Assembly: GCA_017430765.1 (NCBI GenBank)
Contig: JAFRMI010000003.1
Coordinates: 1 to 64,000, forward strand
DNA: 64,000 nt
Direction of reading: 5' to 3'
Origin: Lachnospiraceae bacterium
Lineage (GTDB): Bacteria > Bacillota_A > Clostridia > Lachnospirales > Lachnospiraceae
The position numbers were made by a program, and so were the translations under genes. The notes beneath the pieces were generated by a model. The model did not search any database. It saw nothing but the letters and a program-made list of their open reading frames with translations, and was not told the DNA's origin. Position 1 is the first letter of the stretch, and every line of letters starts with the position of its first letter. Below are positions 8,014 through 16,649 of this stretch, in pieces.

Positions 8014-8297
8014 ATCCGGCTTGCGTTAGCGCGGCTCCTTCGAAGGGACAGCAGATCCGGTCCCTGAGGATCGGAATATCTCCGGAAGCGGAACAAAGGA
8101 GGTTCATGGGCAAGGTGTGAAGCGGATTGTGAAGGACCGCTTTGCGGCGCTGCTCTTCCGGGGACGGAGCGGGGATGCATTTTCCAAAAGAATGACGCGG
8201 AGATCTGCTTTTAAGTACAAAATGAGCGCACAATCTCTGCAGGAGATGGTATTATATAAAAGAACAGCAAACTGGGTATCCGGTAAAGGAGGAAGTA

Positions 8298-8993
8298 ATG
8301 TTAGAAGAACTCAAGCAAAAAGTATATGAAGCCAATATGCAGCTTCCGGAGTATGGCCTTGTTACATTCACATGGGGTAATGTCAGCGGCATCGACCGGG
8401 AAAAAGGACTTTTTGTGATTAAACCGAGCGGTGTGGATTATGACAAACTTCGCCCGGAACACATGGTTGTTCTTGATCTTGAAGGAAACAAGGTTGAGGG
8501 TGACCTGAATCCGTCGACGGATACCGACACCCATCTGGAGCTCTATAAGGCTTTCCCGGAAGTCGGGGGTATCGTCCATACCCACTCCACGTTTGCGGTC
8601 GCGTGGGCGCAGGCGGGCAAGGATATTCCGTGTTTCGGAACAACACATGCGGATTATTTCTACGGCGACATTCCGTGCGCGAGAAATCTGACGCCGGAAG
8701 AGATCGAGGAAGCCTATGAGAAGAACACGGGCAAGGTCATCATCGAGGCCTTTAAGGACAGGAATCCGATGTATGTGCCCGGTGTTGTCTGCAAGAATCA
8801 CGGCCCGTTCGCATGGGGCAAGGATCCGTTCCAGGCCGTCTATCATGCGGTCGTTCTTGAGAAGGTCGCGGAGATGAATATCTATACGAAGATAGTGGAT
8901 CCGGCTGTCGTCAATGCGCCGCAGTGCATTCAGGACAAGCACTTCATGAGAAAGCACGGACCGAACGCGTATTACGGACAGGGAGATCACTGA
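8298..8993 (+). CDS. araD: L-ribulose-5-phosphate 4-epimerase
   Basis: Class II aldolase/epimerase that interconverts L-ribulose 5-phosphate and D-xylulose 5-phosphate in pentose use. The Zn-binding motif VHTHST and a later [10 protein letters not shown] supply the metal histidines; TWGNVSG and KPSGV are substrate-phosphate segments typical of AraD. Length is 231 residues, the family norm. The RBS AAAGGAGG precedes the ATG. It stands alone without araA/araB, followed by a strong terminator. A paralogue acting on another sugar phosphate (UlaF/SgbE) is a possible alternative. Confidence 0.9.
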   Translation: MLEELKQKVYEANMQLPEYGLVTFTWGNVSGIDREKGLFVIKPSGVDYDKLRPEHMVVLDLEGNKVEGDLNPSTDTDTHLELYKAFPEVGGIVHTHSTFAVAWAQAGKDIPCFGTTHADYFYGDIPCARNLTPEEIEEAYEKNTGKVIIEAFKDRNPMYVPGVVCKNHGPFAWGKDPFQAVYHAVVLEKVAEMNIYTKIVDPAVVNAPQCIQDKHFMRKHGPNAYYGQGDH

Positions 8994-9021
8994 TCTCACG
9001 CGGACCGGTGAACAAAAAAGC

Positions 9022-9053
9022 AAGGAGGCAGGGAATGTTCCCTGTCTCCTTTT
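9022..9053. terminator. Bidirectional intrinsic terminator
   Basis: Thirteen-bp arms (9022-9034 and 9039-9051) with one G-T pair are flanked by TTTT on the plus side and by AAAAAAG (T-run on the minus strand) on the other. It lies between convergent araD and the permease gene. Confidence 0.85.
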
Positions 9054-9084
9054 AGATACGGGGCTGATAAATCGACCCGTTTTC

Positions 9085-10614
9085 TTATTCTTCTCTGTCC
9101 CTCTCAATCTGTCTGTCCCGGTATTCCCGGGCCAGTTCCTGCGATCTCTTTACGCGGTGCTTCACCTCTGTCAGGGTTTCGCCCTGCTGGATCTGCAGGT
9201 CTACGCCCGTCTTCGCGTTTCCTTCAGAGAAATTGTAGTCTTTCCCCGGAAGTATGGCATTGAGGATGATGCCGACAAGCGATCCGACCGCGAGGCCCGA
9301 GAGGGAGATGACGGTACTTCCGGCGGTGATTGTGATGGATCCGACCGAGCAGTAGCTGATGCCGATCGAAAGAACCAGAATCAGGGCGGTGATCAGGACG
9401 TTGCGGCTTTTTGAGAAGTCCACTTTTGTCTCGACCAGATTGCGGATACCGACGGCGGAGATCATGCCGTAAAGAACGAGCGAGATACCGCCGATTGTTG
9501 CAGCGGGCATCACCTCAATGACCGCCGCGAACTTCGGGCAGAAGGAGAGGAGAATCGCGAATCCTGCGGCGATGCGGATCACGAACGGATCATACACCTT
9601 CGTCAAAGAGAGGACACCGGTATTCTCGCCGTATGTTGTATTGGCCGGTGCGCCGAACAGCGATGCGAGCGCGGTGGCAAGACCGTCGCCGGTCAGGGTG
9701 CGGTGAAGTCCGGGATCCTTGATGAAGTTGATGCCGACCGTTGAAGAAATCGCGGAAATATCTCCGATGTGCTCCATCATTGTGGCAAGTGAGATCGGAA
9801 CAATGGTGACGATCGCACTGATCAAAAGAGCGGTATCCGGACTGCCGCCGGAGAAGATCGAGAAAACAGTTTTCTCATAGTGGATCGGAAATCCGATCCA
9901 GGCGGCCTCCCTGACCGGTGTAAAATCAATGATACCGGTGACAGCGGCACACAGATAGGAGCCAAGTACACCGAGGAGAATCGGGAGAACTTTAACCATT
10001 CCCTTTCCCCAGATATTGCAGATGATGACGATGACAATTGCGACGACCGCGACCCATGATGTGCTTCTTGTTATCAATTCGCCGCCTGCATCGTAAAGCT
10101 GCTGTCCGTTCTTGTCCACCGCGGGGATGACCGTAAAAATATTGTTGAGTGCGGAGGGGGCAAGATTGAGACCGATCGCTATGATGATCGGACCGGTGAC
10201 GACGGGCGGGAAGTATCTCATAACCTTCCTGGGACCATATGCGCGGAAGAGAGCCGCCAGAAGCAGGTAGACGAGGCCCGCGCAGGCCACACCGAAACAG
10301 GCGTAGGGAAGCAGCTCACTGGGAGCACCGTCCGCACCGAGAGGCGCGATGGCGGCATAGCCTCCGAGAAAGGCAAAAGAAGAACCGAGAAATGCCGGCA
10401 CTTTGCGTTTCGAAACGAGATGGAAGATCAAGGTTCCAAGGCCTGCGAACAGCAGTGTCGTGGAGACGTCGAGTCCGGTGATGAGCGGGACGACGACGGT
10501 TGCGCCGAACATCGCGAACATATGCTGGAGTCCGAGAATAACCATCCGCCCTGTTCCGAGTGAACGAGCGTCATAGATTGCCTGGTTGCCGATACCTTTT
10601 GTTGAATCTGACAT
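9085..10614 (-). CDS. uraA: Uracil/xanthine permease (NCS2 family)
   Basis: Integral membrane proton symporter for a nucleobase, with about 14 hydrophobic segments. The N-terminal LGLQHMFAMFGATVVVPLITGLD and the signature AFLGSSFAFLGGY are typical of UraA. The substrate-binding Glu region is visible in PANTTYGENTGVLSLTKVYDP. Length is 509 residues; the hydrophilic C-tail (HRVKRSQELAREYRDRQIERDREE) is longer than usual. The RBS AAGGAGGAG precedes the ATG. No purine riboswitch or PyrR site is visible in the leader. The nucleobase is probably uracil but not certain. Confidence 0.88.
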   Translation of the reverse strand: MSDSTKGIGNQAIYDARSLGTGRMVILGLQHMFAMFGATVVVPLITGLDVSTTLLFAGLGTLIFHLVSKRKVPAFLGSSFAFLGGYAAIAPLGADGAPSELLPYACFGVACAGLVYLLLAALFRAYGPRKVMRYFPPVVTGPIIIAIGLNLAPSALNNIFTVIPAVDKNGQQLYDAGGELITRSTSWVAVVAIVIVIICNIWGKGMVKVLPILLGVLGSYLCAAVTGIIDFTPVREAAWIGFPIHYEKTVFSIFSGGSPDTALLISAIVTIVPISLATMMEHIGDISAISSTVGINFIKDPGLHRTLTGDGLATALASLFGAPANTTYGENTGVLSLTKVYDPFVIRIAAGFAILLSFCPKFAAVIEVMPAATIGGISLVLYGMISAVGIRNLVETKVDFSKSRNVLITALILVLSIGISYCSVGSITITAGSTVISLSGLAVGSLVGIILNAILPGKDYNFSEGNAKTGVDLQIQQGETLTEVKHRVKRSQELAREYRDRQIERDREE

Positions 10615-10726
10615 AGTCCCTCCTCCTTAAAAATGTCTATATACTGCAGCCGCGAATTCCTGCGATCCGGACAGGACAGGAGGAAAACCTGCTCTGCCGG
10701 GGATTACTGCGGAATATCTGCCTGTC

Positions 10727-11449
10727 TTACAGTTCTTCATCTGTCCATGCTTCACGCTTTACAAGACGAATGATCCGGATATACATGACAATTACGAAGA
10801 TGATAAAGAGCAGTGACGCGAAAGCGGTCTGCATCATGGCGCAGGCGTCATAAAAACCGTGCAGCGCCACCGCGATCAGGTAGCCGGTGATGAGATTCAT
10901 CTTCGCGTTCTCTTTGTCGCCGCGTTTCTCCGAGAGTTTCGCGCGTCCATAGAAATAGCCGAACACGATCGCGAAACCCAGATGTCCGGGGATGGAAAGG
11001 AATGCCCGGGGAAATGCGACGGTCAGGCCGTAATGGAACACGTATTTAATATTCTCAAATGCAGCAAATCCAAGGGAGACGAACGCGGAGTAGACGATTC
11101 CGTCAAAGCGGTAGTCGAAAGAGGGATGGTTCCAGCTCCTTCTGTAGAGAAAGAAGAACTTTGTGCCTTCTTCCACTGCGGCGACAACCAGGAATGCCAG
11201 AATCAGGATGTAAGCCGCGCTGCTTGAATCGAGCTTGCTGATTCCGAGCAGGATCTGTCCGATGGTCTCCAGAACAATGGATGCGAGGGCGGCAAGAACT
11301 CCGCCGATGAGAAGAGAGATGAGCAGTTCTTTCGGCTCTTTCTCCACCGTGTCCAGATTATAGATCTTTTTGAGAAGAAATGCAGCCGGCAGAACAGCAG
11401 CCGCGATATAGACCGCCATGATGACGGTTGTTGGTAATAATAAAAACAT
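10727..11449 (-). CDS. PrsW-like intramembrane metalloprotease
   Basis: Multi-pass membrane protein of the PrsW/CAAX-like (M82) class; PrsW cleaves an anti-sigma factor in B. subtilis. Visible motifs are EEGTKFFFLY, the H in IPGHLGFAIVFGYFYG, and HGFYDAC, matching the family's E-E, H and H-x(3)-D active-site segments. I chose the ATG at 11449 (240 residues) because TTGGAGG lies just upstream; the longer frame to 11539 has no RBS. No sigma/anti-sigma pair is adjacent, so the substrate is unknown. Confidence 0.82.
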   Translation of the reverse strand: MFLLLPTTVIMAVYIAAAVLPAAFLLKKIYNLDTVEKEPKELLISLLIGGVLAALASIVLETIGQILLGISKLDSSSAAYILILAFLVVAAVEEGTKFFFLYRRSWNHPSFDYRFDGIVYSAFVSLGFAAFENIKYVFHYGLTVAFPRAFLSIPGHLGFAIVFGYFYGRAKLSEKRGDKENAKMNLITGYLIAVALHGFYDACAMMQTAFASLLFIIFVIVMYIRIIRLVKREAWTDEEL

Positions 11450-11686
11450 AGCTTTTACCTCCAACCAATTATAGTAACGGATTGCATTACTGAAATCAAG
11501 ACTGGAAATCTTGATAACGGAATTTGGTCTGTGATACACTGCAGGGGATGGAAACTACAAGGTTCCGTGGTTTATGGAATCTTATGGAGCGGTGCGGAGG
11601 AAGGAAACCGCATGGCGCATGGAACGGGAAGGAATGCAGCAGGCCTTTTTGAAAGAATCCCGCCGGACGGACAGGAGCAGGAGCTG

Positions 11687-12397
11687 ATGAACGAGTTTGA
11701 AAATTCCAATAAACAGCAGATCCGTAAGATGAGTACAGCGAAGAAGCTGCAGTATTTTAAGGACTATTACTTATTAAAAGTCGTGGTTATCCTGGGTGCG
11801 GCTGCCGTCCTGGTTTACGGGCTGTATTCGCTTTTAAAACCGAAGCCGAATCATATTCTCACGGTTGTGATCCTTGACAACGTTCTCGAAGACGCCGCAT
11901 CTGCCGCATTTTTGGAGGAAGTGAAAGCGTCTCTTTCCGCCGCGGACGCCCGCGACGAGGTGCTGCTTCTGGCAGACTTTTCGTCTGAACAGGATGCTGA
12001 CATGACACGTCTAAGTGTCATGGCTTCCGCGGGAGAGGTGGATGCGGTGATTGCTCCGGAGAGCGTATTTGCCAACCTGGCGGCGGGAGGCTTTTATCTG
12101 CCGCTTCGCGATGTGTTTGGTGAGGAAGAAATCAGCCGCCGGCAGGAGCAGAATGCTGTTTTTGAGACGGCCGGTTTTGCCGCACCCGAAGCAGGGGCTG
12201 ATGCGGAAGTGACAGGGGCCGGGGACGGCGAGATCCTTCCCTATGGAATCCGGTTTGAGAACTGCACGAAGTGGCAGGCCATTGTGATCAATCCGGACGA
12301 CGCGGTCTTCGGCGTCGCTGCAGCATCGAACGTTCCGCAAAATGCAGCCGCATTTGCCCGGATCCTCCTCGAAGAGCAGGCCGATTCAGGTTCATAA
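11687..12397 (+). CDS. Hypothetical single-pass membrane protein
   Basis: Not assigned to a named family. It has a short cytoplasmic start (residues 1-25), one membrane helix (LLKVVVILGAAAVLVYGLYSLL), then an extracytoplasmic domain of about 190 residues. The segments HILTVVILDN, VDAVIAPESVFANLAAGGFYLPL and KWQAIVINPDD resemble a substrate-binding-protein-like fold (an ABC solute-binding relative tethered to the membrane); that is inference. I chose the ATG at 11687 with AGGAG upstream. It is followed by a terminator at 12462-12497. It is divergent from the PrsW-like gene. Confidence 0.65.
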   Translation: MNEFENSNKQQIRKMSTAKKLQYFKDYYLLKVVVILGAAAVLVYGLYSLLKPKPNHILTVVILDNVLEDAASAAFLEEVKASLSAADARDEVLLLADFSSEQDADMTRLSVMASAGEVDAVIAPESVFANLAAGGFYLPLRDVFGEEEISRRQEQNAVFETAGFAAPEAGADAEVTGAGDGEILPYGIRFENCTKWQAIVINPDDAVFGVAAASNVPQNAAAFARILLEEQADSGS

Positions 12398-12461
12398 GCA
12401 GAGCTCCACGTGATCTTCGTGAAGAATGCTTTCCGCACATATTACAGCGACAGGACAAATA

Positions 12462-12497
12462 CAGGCAGGAGGGATTTGCCTCCTGCCTGACTTTTAT
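12462..12497 (+). terminator. Intrinsic terminator
   Basis: Perfect 11-bp arms (12462-12472 and 12479-12489) with loop ATTTG are followed by ACTTTTAT. It ends the membrane-protein transcript. Confidence 0.8.
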
Positions 12498-12539
12498 GGC
12501 TGCTGTCCGGTTTATGCTTTTATGAGGGGGGAAAGATAT

Positions 12540-12824
12540 TTACAGATTGAGTTCTGCTTCCCGGACTGCAGCTCCGGCAATATTCTGAAGAACCTGTGAC
12601 ATCTCCTGCTCCGTTACGCCGTCACTGCGGAGCAGATATCGTTTGCCGAGAAGTTCGTCGTACATCCTGTTAAAGGAGTCCGGCGCCGAGTATCCGCGGC
12701 CCCTGTAATATTCATAGGTGGAGCGGCACTCTCCGATATACTGCCGGTACTGTTCCGATGTAAGATCCTGTCCGCCTGCCGCGGCATCCAGCGCTTCAAC
12801 TGATAATTTCTTCAAATCTGCCAT
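12540..12824 (-). CDS. Small protein with a double-glycine-leader-like N-terminus
   Basis: A 94-residue protein with a good RBS (AGGAGG, 9 nt from the ATG). The N-terminus MADLKKLSVEALDAAAGG resembles double-glycine leaders (L at -12, S at -11, L at -7, GG at -2/-1). After it comes a Tyr-rich, charged region (EQYRQYIGECRSTYEYYRGRGY) and a likely helical tail. No PCAT transporter, LanM, radical SAM or other maturation gene is adjacent, so a RiPP or bacteriocin role is only a possibility. No family recognised. Confidence 0.65.
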   Translation of the reverse strand: MADLKKLSVEALDAAAGGQDLTSEQYRQYIGECRSTYEYYRGRGYSAPDSFNRMYDELLGKRYLLRSDGVTEQEMSQVLQNIAGAAVREAELNL

Positions 12825-13001
12825 AGTGTAAGCCTCCTATATTTCTAATTGTGAAAGTCAGATGACTGATTTGCCTTTTCTGCGATTATTCTAGCACAGA
12901 GAACGTCACACCTGTGTCATAGATTTTCTGAATTGTGAAAGCGCAATCTAAGGACACAGCATAAAACCACAATTAGAGAACACAATAAATTCACAAAAGA
13001 A

Positions 13002-13028
13002 TTAGCACTCACAACTTGACAGTGCTAA
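13002..13028 (+). promoter_or_regulatory. CIRCE element (HrcA operator)
   Basis: TTAGCACTC, nine bases, then CAGTGCTAA: eight of nine bases of the second arm match the consensus GAGTGCTAA. It overlaps the -35 box of the hsp20 promoter, implying HrcA repression relieved by heat stress. Confidence 0.9.
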
Positions 13029-13044
13029 CAGCAAGTGATATAAC
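13016..13044 (+). promoter_or_regulatory. Sigma-A promoter of hsp20
   Basis: TTGACA (13016-13021), 17-nt spacer and TATAAC (13039-13044). The -35 box is inside the CIRCE element. The transcript leader to the ATG is about 95 nt. Confidence 0.85.
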
Positions 13045-13146
13045 AGTACCATCGAAGGCAGGAGAGAAAGAAAAAAACACCTTCGTTCATATATAAGTCA
13101 ATAAACAGCCGCACAGGCGGCCATCGAATAAAAGGAGGCAAAGATC

Positions 13147-13581
13147 ATGTTAGTACCGAGCTTATTTACAGACAATTTCGTGAACGATTTTTTCAATGAC
13201 GCGTTTGACCGCACACCGCCGATGTTCAAAGCGTCCGGAAGCACAATCATGAGCGCAGACATCAAGGAATTCAAGGATCATTATGAACTGGAACTTGAAC
13301 TTCCGGGTTATAAGAAAGAGGACGTTACCGCTTCCCTGAAAGAGGGTTATCTGACCATCGAAGCCAGAAGAGAAGGCGACAACCCGACAGAAGAGAATGA
13401 GGGAAGATATATCCGCCGCGAGAGATTTGTCGGAACACTGACCAGATCCTTCTATGTAGGTGAGGATGTCAAGCAGGAGGATATCAAGGCCAAATTCGAG
13501 AACGGTGTTCTTGATATCAATGTGCCGAAGGTCCAGTATGTACCGGAAGTTGAGACGGCAAGGAACATCACGATCGAGTAA
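13147..13581 (+). CDS. hsp20: Hsp20/alpha-crystallin small heat-shock protein
   Basis: ATP-independent holdase chaperone of 144 residues that binds unfolding proteins in the cytoplasm. The alpha-crystallin domain runs from about residue 37 (ADIKEFKDHYELELELPGYKKEDV) to LDINVPKV; the GVLDI motif is visible, and a short C-terminal tail follows. RBS AAGGAGG. The CIRCE element upstream puts it in the HrcA regulon, which is not universal for hsp20 genes. It is monocistronic with its own terminator. Confidence 0.95.
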   Translation: MLVPSLFTDNFVNDFFNDAFDRTPPMFKASGSTIMSADIKEFKDHYELELELPGYKKEDVTASLKEGYLTIEARREGDNPTEENEGRYIRRERFVGTLTRSFYVGEDVKQEDIKAKFENGVLDINVPKVQYVPEVETARNITIE

Positions 13582-13636
13582 GCGTCGGCTCGCTTTGCGG
13601 GTGTTGAAAAAGTACACGCAATATGTATGCACAGAT

Positions 13637-13666
13637 AAGGAGCAGCGTTTGACTGCTCCTTTTTTC
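13637..13666 (+). terminator. Intrinsic terminator of hsp20
   Basis: Nine-bp arms AAGGAGCAG (13637-13645) and CTGCTCCTT (13653-13661) are followed by a T run. Confidence 0.88.
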
Positions 13667-13764
13667 TATCCCTTTTAATGGATTCGGTTGACATAAGCAG
13701 GCCTTAAGCCTGTAACCTGACTAATCAAACAAAACAGCAGCCAATACTTACTGAAATAAAGCAT

Positions 13765-13794
13765 GAAAACAGCCCGCGGTAGAACCCGCGGGCT
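13765..13794 (-). terminator. Intrinsic terminator of the GH13 amylase gene
   Basis: On the minus strand AGCCCGCGG and CCGCGGGCT form a 9-bp stem (13794-13786 with 13779-13771), followed by GTTTTCA. It lies 36 nt after the amylase stop. Confidence 0.78.
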
Positions 13795-13829
13795 GAAGGC
13801 ATAAATACTGCAGCTGCAAAGCAGAAATA

Positions 13830-15146
13830 TCAGCCCCGGTCAGCTGCAGATTCGCAGGGAATAATTCTTGATTCAAAGGCTTCGAGCGGGATGTCAACAG
13901 CAGTCCCTTTGAAATCCGCCTGTATGGATGCCGGACGGTCGCTGATGTTGAAGGCAACGAGCAGCGCTTCGCCGTCACATTCCCGGGCGTACAGGAGCTG
14001 CTCATTTCCTTCCTTGACATTGGTATAGGAACCGTATTGGAGTGCCGGGGATGTTTTCCGGAATTGGGCCAGCTCCGAGATATGTTTCATCAGATCCGCA
14101 TCCCCACTTTCCATGGCCTCTTTAGTCATCGGCATCCGGAGCGGGTAGTCCGCTTCTCCGCCATAGCCTTTTGTGCCTTCCATTCCCCACTCGCTTCCGT
14201 AATAGACAGACGGGATTCCCGGCATCGTCAGAAGCATGGTGTACAGCGCCTTCAGATGCCGCCGGTCGGTGAGCATGGAGGCGATGCGCGTCTGGTCGTG
14301 GTTGTCGAGGAAATTGTACAGGTATTTTCCCTTGTACATGCCCCACTCCGGGTTTGTCTGCCGGTTGATCCCATAAGAGATCTCATACAGATTGTGTGAG
14401 TTGCAGCTTGAATACATGCCCTTCCAGCACTCGTAGTTCGTGATGGAATCCAGCTGGTCCGGCTGCATGGCCTGGCAGTTCGCGCAGTTCATGAATTCTC
14501 CCATAAGCCAGAAATCGGGCACCCGCCCCTTGCAGTACCTATTGAGGTCCCGGAAGAGCGCAGGGTCGAGGACGTCTGCCGTGTCGAGCCGCAGGCCGTC
14601 GATCCCGTAGTCATCCATCCAGCTTCCGACAGCGGACAGAATGTAGTTCCGAACATCCGGATTGGCGAGATTGAGCCGGACCAGGTTCCAGTCACCGCCC
14701 CAGTTCTCATAGGTGACAGGGTCTCCGGTCGGATTGCCCGGGCCGAAATTGAGGTTACGGAACCACCACCTGTAGGGCGAGGAATCTCCGTTGGCAAGAA
14801 CATCCTGGTAGAGAGGGCAGCGGCGGCCGACATGTCCGAAGACACCGTCTAATACGATCCGGATTCCGCGCGTATGCAGTTCCCCGAACACTTTCTGAAA
14901 CTCTTCCTTCGTCCCGAGCCGTCTGTCCGGTGTGAAATAGTCAATCGTGTCATACCCGTGTGCGGCGGACTCGAAGATCGGACCGATATAGAGAGCCCCG
15001 ATGCCGAGAGATTCAAGGTGAGGAATCCAGTCAAGAAGCTGGAGGATGCGGCTCCCGGCCGTCTCGTCGCCTTCGTTTCTTTTCGGTGCGTCAAATGCGC
15101 CAAGCGGATATATATGATAGAAAGTGACTTCGTTAAACCAACTCAT
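13830..15146 (-). CDS. GH13 alpha-amylase family protein, cytoplasmic
   Basis: Alpha-glucan hydrolase with a (beta/alpha)8 barrel and no signal peptide, so probably acting on imported maltodextrins. The catalytic triad is visible: nucleophile Asp in DGLRLDTADVL, acid Glu in WLMGEFMN, and Asp in YNFLDNHDQTR; conserved region I is DGVFGHVG. The start at 15146 (MSWFNEVTFYHIYPLGAF) has an AGGGGG RBS; the longer frame to 15284 does not. Length is 438 residues. A cysteine-rich NCANCQ follows the acid Glu. It is divergent from a LacI regulator and belongs to the maltodextrin locus. Cyclomaltodextrinase or maltogenic specificity cannot be told apart. Confidence 0.88.
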   Translation of the reverse strand: MSWFNEVTFYHIYPLGAFDAPKRNEGDETAGSRILQLLDWIPHLESLGIGALYIGPIFESAAHGYDTIDYFTPDRRLGTKEEFQKVFGELHTRGIRIVLDGVFGHVGRRCPLYQDVLANGDSSPYRWWFRNLNFGPGNPTGDPVTYENWGGDWNLVRLNLANPDVRNYILSAVGSWMDDYGIDGLRLDTADVLDPALFRDLNRYCKGRVPDFWLMGEFMNCANCQAMQPDQLDSITNYECWKGMYSSCNSHNLYEISYGINRQTNPEWGMYKGKYLYNFLDNHDQTRIASMLTDRRHLKALYTMLLTMPGIPSVYYGSEWGMEGTKGYGGEADYPLRMPMTKEAMESGDADLMKHISELAQFRKTSPALQYGSYTNVKEGNEQLLYARECDGEALLVAFNISDRPASIQADFKGTAVDIPLEAFESRIIPCESAADRG

Positions 15147-15290
15147 TCTAATTCCCCCTGTATTGATTACTCTTAATATCTGCTTTTTAGAAGGGCGGGA
15201 GCCCCGGACTGTCAAGAAACCGTAAATTTCGGGAACAGCCTCAGAGCCGCAGATCTGCCGGGCATAACCTTCTGATTCCGGCATCCTCTT

Positions 15291-15318
15291 ATTATAACCG
15301 GCTGGTCAGCGAATGCAA
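15291..15318 (-). promoter_or_regulatory. Sigma-A promoter of the GH13 amylase gene
   Basis: TTGCAT (15318-15313) and a perfect TATAAT (15296-15291) on the minus strand with a 16-nt spacer. The leader is about 140 nt. Confidence 0.65.
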
Positions 15319-15353
15319 GTCCCGCCCGGCGTAAGGGAAAAGCCCTTTCTGGT

Positions 15354-15369
15354 TGTTTTGTACAAAACA
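15354..15369. promoter_or_regulatory. Perfect 16-bp palindrome, probable operator
   Basis: TGTTTTGTACAAAACA is a perfect palindrome between the divergent amylase and lacI promoters; a second partial match (CCTTGTTTTGTGC) follows. It may bind a regulator different from the adjacent LacI protein, whose family usually has a central CG. Confidence 0.55.
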
Positions 15370-15412
15370 TGGTACCTTGTTTTGTGCTATTTGGAGAATT
15401 TACAGAATATTG

Positions 15413-15442
15413 TTGTCAAATAGCGCAAAGATACCTTATACT
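15413..15442 (+). promoter_or_regulatory. Sigma-A promoter of the lacI-type gene
   Basis: TTGTCA (15413-15418), 18-nt spacer, TATACT (15437-15442). The LacI-type operators lie just downstream, over the expected transcription start. Confidence 0.7.
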
Positions 15443-15449
15443 AATCCCT

Positions 15450-15473
15450 GGAAACGTTACCGGGAACGTTCCC
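15450..15473. promoter_or_regulatory. Tandem LacI-type operators
   Basis: GGAAACGTTACC (15450-15461) is followed directly by the perfect palindrome GGGAACGTTCCC (15462-15473). The central ACGT with flanking G/C is typical of LacI/GalR family sites. Position downstream of the -10 box suggests autorepression. Confidence 0.75.
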
Positions 15474-15520
15474 GACGGACGTCTTCATACATTTTTGACT
15501 GATATTGAGAAGGAGAGAAC

Positions 15521-16540
15521 ATGACGATCAAAGATGTCGCTGTTCACAGCGGAGTATCAGTCAGCACTGTTTCCCGTGTGTTAAACAATCATCCGGATGT
15601 CAGTGCACCTGTACGTGAAAAGGTCTTGAAGTCAATTCAGACGCTGCATTATGTCCCAAATAACAGTGCGAGGGATCTCGTAAAGCCGCAGTCCGATTCA
15701 ATCGGCGTGATTGTCCGCGGAGCTGAAAATCTGTTCTTTACGTCTGTCATTCTTGCGGTGGAGCGAGCCATTACCGAAGCGGGATATACAATGGTGCTGC
15801 ATCAGATCAAAGCAGGGGAGGATGAATTATTTGCAGGCGCAAGCCTCACCCGGTCAAAGCGGCTGCGGGGACTTCTGTTTCTCGGAGGCTGCTATGATTA
15901 CTCGGAGGAGCAGGTGAATTCACTGGAGGTTCCGTTTGTCTGCTGTACTTTTACCAACAGCTTCGGATCTCTGGACAAGTCATCTTTTTCATCCATTTCA
16001 ATAGATGACGAGGAGGAAGCCTATAAAGCGGTGTCCTACCTCACGGACAGGGGGCACAGAACGATCGCCGTTCTGCTCAACTCAAAAGAGGACCGGTCCG
16101 TCAGCGAACTCCGCTTCCGCGGTTATGCAAGAGCCCTGCGGGATGCCGGAACAGAACCGGATCCGTCACTTATTGCGGAGATATCCGGCTATCAGATGGA
16201 TGGGGCCTACGAAGCGACGAAGGAACTGGTTGGAAGAAGGCCTGATATGACAGCGATCTTTGCCATCGCTGACTCTTTGGGAATTGCCGCAATCAAGGCG
16301 CTCCATGATTCGGGAAAGAGGGTTCCGGAGGACTGTTCGGTGACCGCGATCGACGGAATCGAGCTTTCCCGCTATACGATCCCGACGCTCACCACTCTGA
16401 TCCAGCCCCGTGAGATTATGGGCAGGAAGGCTGTGCAGAGCCTGGTGGATGTGCTTGAAGGGAAAGGGAAGAACACCCATCTGTATCTCGAGACGGAACT
16501 GCGTCCGGGTGAGAGTGTGGCTGATCTTCGCCGTACATGA
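15521..16540 (+). CDS. LacI family transcriptional regulator (MalR-like)
   Basis: Dimeric sugar-responsive repressor of 339 residues. The N-terminal helix-turn-helix (MTIKDVAVHSGVSVSTVSRVLNN) and hinge helix (YVPNNSARDLV) are clear; the rest is a periplasmic-binding-like effector domain starting at SIGVIVRG. RBS AAGGAGAG. Two matching operators lie on its own promoter. It sits between a GH13 amylase and the ABC sugar transporter, so it most likely controls maltodextrin use. The effector is inferred. Confidence 0.92.
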   Translation: MTIKDVAVHSGVSVSTVSRVLNNHPDVSAPVREKVLKSIQTLHYVPNNSARDLVKPQSDSIGVIVRGAENLFFTSVILAVERAITEAGYTMVLHQIKAGEDELFAGASLTRSKRLRGLLFLGGCYDYSEEQVNSLEVPFVCCTFTNSFGSLDKSSFSSISIDDEEEAYKAVSYLTDRGHRTIAVLLNSKEDRSVSELRFRGYARALRDAGTEPDPSLIAEISGYQMDGAYEATKELVGRRPDMTAIFAIADSLGIAAIKALHDSGKRVPEDCSVTAIDGIELSRYTIPTLTTLIQPREIMGRKAVQSLVDVLEGKGKNTHLYLETELRPGESVADLRRT

Positions 16541-16649
16541 AGCGATGGTTCGTGAAGATGCGGCACAGGGCGGCTCATTTTCAATTATTAAAGTGTAATC
16601 TGCTGAAAGGCATGTAATAAAAGAATCATTTTTAAAGGAGGAAGTCACG

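Noticed and set aside
10615..10726. Purine riboswitch or PyrR site before the nucleobase permease
   Set aside because: None of the conserved blocks is present in the leader on the minus strand.
14037..14399. Plus-strand 120-codon frame inside the GH13 amylase region
   Set aside because: Antisense to conserved amylase sequence; no RBS.
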